Shown: one piece after another, positions 59,777 through 64,000 of the stretch
How the letters are laid out: each line of letters begins with the position of its first letter
How positions within the stretch are numbered: the first letter of the stretch is position 1
DNA from: Leucocoprinus leucothites
Lineage: Eukaryota; Basidiomycota; Agaricomycetes; Agaricales; Agaricaceae
DNA length: 64,000 bases
Assembly: GCA_013368445.1 (NCBI GenBank)
Contig: JAACJO010000001.1
Span: 3,596,001-3,660,000, forward strand
Reading direction: 5' to 3'
Position numbers and translations under genes: made by a program
The notes under the pieces: model-generated
Seen by the model: the letters and a program-made list of their open reading frames with translations, nothing else
What the model was told of the DNA's origin: nothing
Database searches by the model: none

Positions 59777-60104
59777 GAGCACGAGATGGGGGGATTTGGG
59801 CACGCTGGAGTGGAGGTGTGCACTACTCTGAACATTCTGTCTTATCAATAATATATGACCGGATTGATACTGTCCCCGTTAATCTTTCACTGCAATTGTA
59901 GCTGTAGTTACTTCCAATTGGTTAGGAGCTGTAGTAAACGAGAGAGCGCTGGTATGCTGAAATGACTTTGGAGACCATATACGTCTAGCATGAAACTCGA
60001 TTCCATTACAGTTCAACAACAATTGATGACACGTGAGTACAAGTTACAGTTACAATTTATTACGGCATATTTCCAACGTCATTCAGGGCCGGCAGCCAAT
60101 AAAT

Positions 60105-61259
60105 TCAGAAATCAGTGCTTTGAGTTACGTCCTTCCACTCCTCAAGGTTCTTCAAAGCCCTTTCCGACTCCTCTTTGACTACGTTATAGCAGTCTGTGCC
60201 CAAAGCTAAGGATGTCGGAAATTCTCTGCCCTTGGCTAGACCTTCTCCCCGTAACAAATCAACAATTATTTCAACTGCTTTGTTTGGATCTCCCGGTTGT
60301 TTACCGTTATAGGCTGTGTAATGTTGTCAAGTTCGTTGCTGGCCATGGACACTCACTCAGGCCCCTCACCTTGCAAAGCCGCGTCCGCTTTCTCCGACAT
60401 AGCTCGATAGTCTTCAATCCGCGGTACCCAGGCAGAACGATTGTTGGAAGTGAGGAAGGAGGTGCGGAAATAACCAAAATCAATGCAGAGACTGCGTAAT
60501 CCGAAGGGAGAAATCTCGTCGTGGAGGGTCGCAGAGATACCTTCACGTACAAGAAACTCGGCATTTATTTATTCAATGACACGAGAGACGACCTACCTCG
60601 GAACGCATACTTGGTGGAAGCATAAATACCTGCGTTGGGGACAGACCTCCAGCCGCCAAGAGAACCAATAAAGATCACGGTTCCAGTGCGTCTCTCGCGC
60701 ATATATGGAAGAAATGCCCTTGAGACATTGAGTGCTCCAAAAACATTGGTGTTGAATTGGTTCAGGGTTTCTTCCGGCCTGATCAAATCATTGGAAACTT
60801 CAAAACACAAGGCATTGAATCTTGAACTCACGTATTTTCTTCAATGGCACCTACAAGGATGTAGCCTGGCCAAAAAAATATGTCAAGAACTTCACTATGC
60901 CACTTCAATCAAAGACTAGGAGTTTTACCGGCATTATTAACCAGAACATCAATCTTTCCGTAGACTTTGACGGCTTTCGCAGCAACGGCGTGTAGATCCG
61001 CAATAGGCGCTGTGACATCGAGCTCTAGCGTCTCCGCCCCGCGTTCTTTGAGGTCATCTAGCTGGGATACAGAGCGTCCCCGTGCTGTGGCTATCACTTT
61101 ATCGCCACGATTAAGTGCAGCAATCGTCAGAAGGCGCCCAATACCCGACCTTGCGCACAAAATACATTGAGCGGGCAGTTATAGAATGGGCAAATATTAT
61201 GCAATCACGTACGAGGTTCCAGTTATCAACCAAACAAGAGGAGTGGAGACGTTAGCCAT
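60105..61259 (-). CDS. short-chain dehydrogenase/reductase
   Basis: The first exon, 61213-61259, encodes MANVSTPLVWLITGTS; splicing to 61149 gives TGTSSGIGRLLTIAALNRGD, the classical TGxxxGxG cofactor motif. DKVIATARG follows, then LDVTAPIADL, DVLVNNAG, the catalytic Ser in GTVIFIGSLGG and the YASTK Tyr-Lys pair. The C-terminal part reads FGLRSLCIDFGYFRTSFL, then QPGDPNKAVEIIVDLLRGEG and LALGTDCYNVVKEE. All junctions examined are in frame. This is a classical SDR of about 285 residues using NAD(P)H; the Arg after TA favours NADP. It is probably functionally linked to the adjacent co-oriented P450. Confidence 0.88.
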
Positions 61260-61965
61260 TGTGGAGATGACATTGTGCCATTCCTTTAGGCCTTTTTATA
61301 CGCGGTGTTCCATTACCCTCGAAAGATCATGGACATTCGAGAACCTCAGCCTTAGGAGACCTAGACCATTTGCCATGAAGCACATCTCAGTCAGCAGAAC
61401 CATGTCTGAAGAAGCTCTGGCAGTTCATCAATTTTAAGAGCCGCTCCCCTTGGCAAGTGGTCATTTGCCCCCGCATGGCTGAAAAAAACATTGGCCAAGC
61501 TACAAAGAGGCTAATCAGATCATCCAACCATGACATTTTAAGCGAGAAGAGGTTGGGTATCTGCATCACCACAACATTTGTGGCCTCCTTATCAAAGCAT
61601 CAAAGTTTCATGCTGCCGGTACCAGTCTTAGTTACCGAATGGAAAGTTGAGATACGCACCCTTCGGAACAAGAAGTAATACAGCAGCAAGAAGCACTAGT
61701 CATGTGCCATCAAGCATTTGCAGGACAGTCAACCTAAGACTTGAACGTTTAAACCTTGAAATCAGTAGCCTCAGCCGCATTATCACAAATCAAATGTGTA
61801 AGCGAGCTTTATCAGATAAGATTTAAACGCCTGTGCTGTTTGTAGTCGACACCTTCCGTCATCAAACTGCCATTATTTTCATTGATTCCATTGATCGAGT
61901 GGGTTTCATCACCCTTCCACCCGGGGACATCCGTACCATTTCTCTTGATCAAAGATCGCAGCGAC
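61260..61965. other. intergenic between divergent SDR and HAD genes
   Basis: This 0.7 kb spacer has no supported gene. It should hold both promoters, but no clear TATA box was found. Confidence 0.4.
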
Positions 61966-63274
61966 ATGTCAAAAGTACTAGAGCGGCCTCTCATTAGGGC
62001 GCTCTTGATTGATGTGTCCGGTAATCTGCATGTTGGAAGCAAACCGACCCCCGACGCGGTTGATGCGTTCCGCCGCTTACGGGCTTCCGAAATTCCCTTT
62101 CGCCTCTGCAGCAATACAAGCAAAGAGTCAACAACATCACTGGTTGCTCGATTGAACAAGCTCGGCTTTGGTGTTAGAGGTTCCCAGGACTCGGACTCCA
62201 TTTCGATTTCGGGGTCGGTAGATGATTTGAAAGCCGCTCCAGTAGGCCAGGGGAATTATTCCCAAAGCGCGAACATTCGCCGAGAGGTGTGGACAAGCAT
62301 TGGGGCCGTTGCTCAATATATCCAGAACCAGGGCCTTAAACGGTATGTTCCCTTGTAATTTACTGTCCTCGTGTCTAAGTTGGCACAAATCTGTTATCCC
62401 TCGAGATATATCTTGTGATGAACTTGTCCACTTATCCTTGATTGTTTGAAGGCCATATCTACTTCTCGCGCCATCTGCCAAAGAAGAAGTCACTTGTGAT
62501 ATCCCGGCAGGTCTGGATAACTTGGGATACGACTCGGTGGTTGTTGGACTCGCGCCCGATTTACTCGATTATTCTCATCTGAATACCGCTTTCCGCATTT
62601 TGAAAGGAGAAGGCGCTCGAACAGAACAACAGAACATCACTCCAACCAACAGTCTTGCCACAAAACGGGCTCCGTGCCTAATTGCAACACACAAGGCAAA
62701 GTACATCCAAACAGAAAATCCGCCTGGCCTGTCCCTCGGTCCTGGTCCATTTGTGTCAGCACTGGAAACAGCAGCGGGGTCGAGGCACATGTTATCGGAA
62801 AACCCACGCAATTGTTCTTTGAGACTGTCATAGACAATTTTTATGTGTCAGGCGAGCTGGAGCAGTTTGAGCATAAAGGAAGGATTGCCGTCATTGGGGA
62901 TGATGTGGAAGCTGATCTAGGTGACGGTGCTGTTCAGATGGGACTATGGAGAATACTCGGTGAGTCCATCAACCTTCCTTACCCCTGGTTTTTAGTTTTT
63001 TTTTTGTATGGAGGGGTGGGATAAACAACGCATATCCAATCTATCCAAGGATCCCGCTGCTGACGCTGATGTTAATCACACAGTAAAAACTGGGAAATAT
63101 CGAAGCAGTGACGAGAGCCGACCGGGGATAATCCCACCCGATGAGGTTTTTGACTCTTTTGCCGCATTTATCGACAGTCTTTTGACTACGCAGGTTAGTC
63201 GAAGTTTGTTAAGGCTATTGTTAAGATTTGCGGTTGACAAAAATCGATTAACCTTCCCACCCTCACATTCCTAA
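61966..63274 (+). CDS. HDHD2-like HAD phosphatase, apparent frameshift
   Basis: It starts MSKVLERPLIRALLIDVSGN. Motif I is DVSGNLHVG (most relatives have T at the N position), motif II FRLCSNTSKESTTSL, motif III Lys in VIGKPTQLFF, and motif IV IGDDVEADLGDGAVQMGLWR, followed across an intron by ILVKTGKYR. Introns near 62343-62450 and 62960-63084 keep frame. At 62776-62779 (GGGG) the frame changes: ALETAAG continues as VEAHVIGKP only if one extra G is supplied, and no splice sites explain this. So the copy carries a one-base loss or a sequence error. The C-terminal end is approximate. Family members are cytosolic phosphatases of uncertain substrate. Confidence 0.72.
62776..62779 (+). other. frameshift site in HAD gene (G4 run)
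   Basis: The upstream frame runs through 62775 and on to a stop at 62831-62833. The downstream conserved frame covers about 62780-62959. They are offset by one base at this homopolymer. Confidence 0.65.
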
Positions 63275-64000
63275 GCTTTGATGATCCACATGAAGTTGCA
63301 AACAACTCACCTTTGGACCCCGCCATCCCCTTGAACAAGTGTATGATATCTAGAAACACATACGAACATACCGCATCTTTATCCTCATAACCAAGGACAC
63401 CGTGACATTTCAAATCTTTCGAACACGATCAATAGATCAGCCATACTTGAACATTGCTGCAAATCATCACACCGTTTGAAACATGAGGTAAAAGGTTGCA
63501 CATGGTTATCGTCGGAGGAAGGAACCCGTTTCAACATACATACACTGCCTCACTTCCATTACCTTGAAACCATAAAGTGATGCGGACCTATGGGGTGTTG
63601 CCTGTTTACTTATAGTTGCCGACGGGCTAGACGGCATTGCCGAATTTAGACTCCCGCGAAAGGTCCTGGGAAACTTAGGCCCGAACCCCTGCACCACCCG
63701 GGGACACAGGGATTGACATATCCCCAAGCGTCTTGGCTTCCCGAAGCAGTTATCTTACATCATAGGGGATATATCCTTTAGAAAATTCCCCCTTTTGTTA
63801 TATTTCTTGCCGCGAAAAGAATGTTTTCTCATAAGAAGCGTAGTAGCGCTCGGGTTACACTCTTTAGAAGAGATATCCCACCGAGCCTTTTTCCTATTTC
63901 AACGTGACACCCGTGTCTTCTCGGCTTGGACACATAATTAAATAGGCTGATCAAGTATGGATTGACGATTTTATCACCTGATGAAGGGAAAACATACTCG
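63275..64000. other. 3' end of window, no gene seen
   Basis: The last 0.7 kb has no supported open frame or RNA gene. A long-range open frame may begin beyond the window edge. Confidence 0.4.

Overview
This window is nuclear DNA of a filamentous basidiomycete, most likely an Agaricomycete. Most genes are cut by several short introns of about 45-65 bp with GTRNGY donors. The gene content also fits: a fused ADE2, a CxC2-type KDZ transposase, an Spt5-like KOW protein, a DUF7702-like membrane protein and several Agaricomycete-type orphan proteins. No rRNA, tRNA or CRISPR was found.

Left flank (1-15.7 kb) is ordinary chromosome. On the + strand lie a truncated ankyrin-repeat protein, ADE2, a secreted PL1 pectate lyase, an alpha/beta hydrolase, a SAMHD1-like HD-domain dNTPase and a multi-pass DUF7702-like protein. 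RSA3 lies on the - strand. A 2.1 kb stretch (5.9-8.0 kb) has no convincing gene.

Middle (15.8-43.2 kb) is an accessory region. It is bounded by two inverted copies of an 89 bp repeat (15777-15865 and 43084-43172, one mismatch seen) with further sub-terminal similarity. Between them lie a small orphan gene, an apparently intact KDZ transposase (17.3-20.7 kb, -), an Spt5/KOW-like gene (21.0-23.5 kb or beyond, -), a 297 bp tandem repeat (27.3-28.1 kb), another orphan gene (40-42.6 kb), and a cluster of six related small genes (26.0-38.7 kb). The related genes share a fold-like pattern, a conserved phase-0 intron after a short hydrophobic strand, a Tyr/Phe-Asp core and a Cys-containing helix. A seventh member sits outside the island at 55.5-57.0 kb, where it is fused to a second, possibly DNA-binding domain.

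Right flank (44-64 kb) returns to ordinary genes: a single-exon DUF6914-like protein, the large ribosome-biogenesis gene URB1/NPA1 (-), a thaumatin-like secreted protein, the seventh family member, a cytochrome P450 (-), a short-chain dehydrogenase (-) and an HDHD2-like HAD phosphatase (+) with an apparent one-base frameshift.

The main point of interest is the combination of terminal inverted repeats, a KDZ transposase, an Spt5-like gene and the fast-diverging paralogue family, one member of which (36.0-37.5 kb) has amplified a 54 bp exon inside a 96 bp exon-intron tandem repeat. All function calls are from reading the sequence; no database search was possible.
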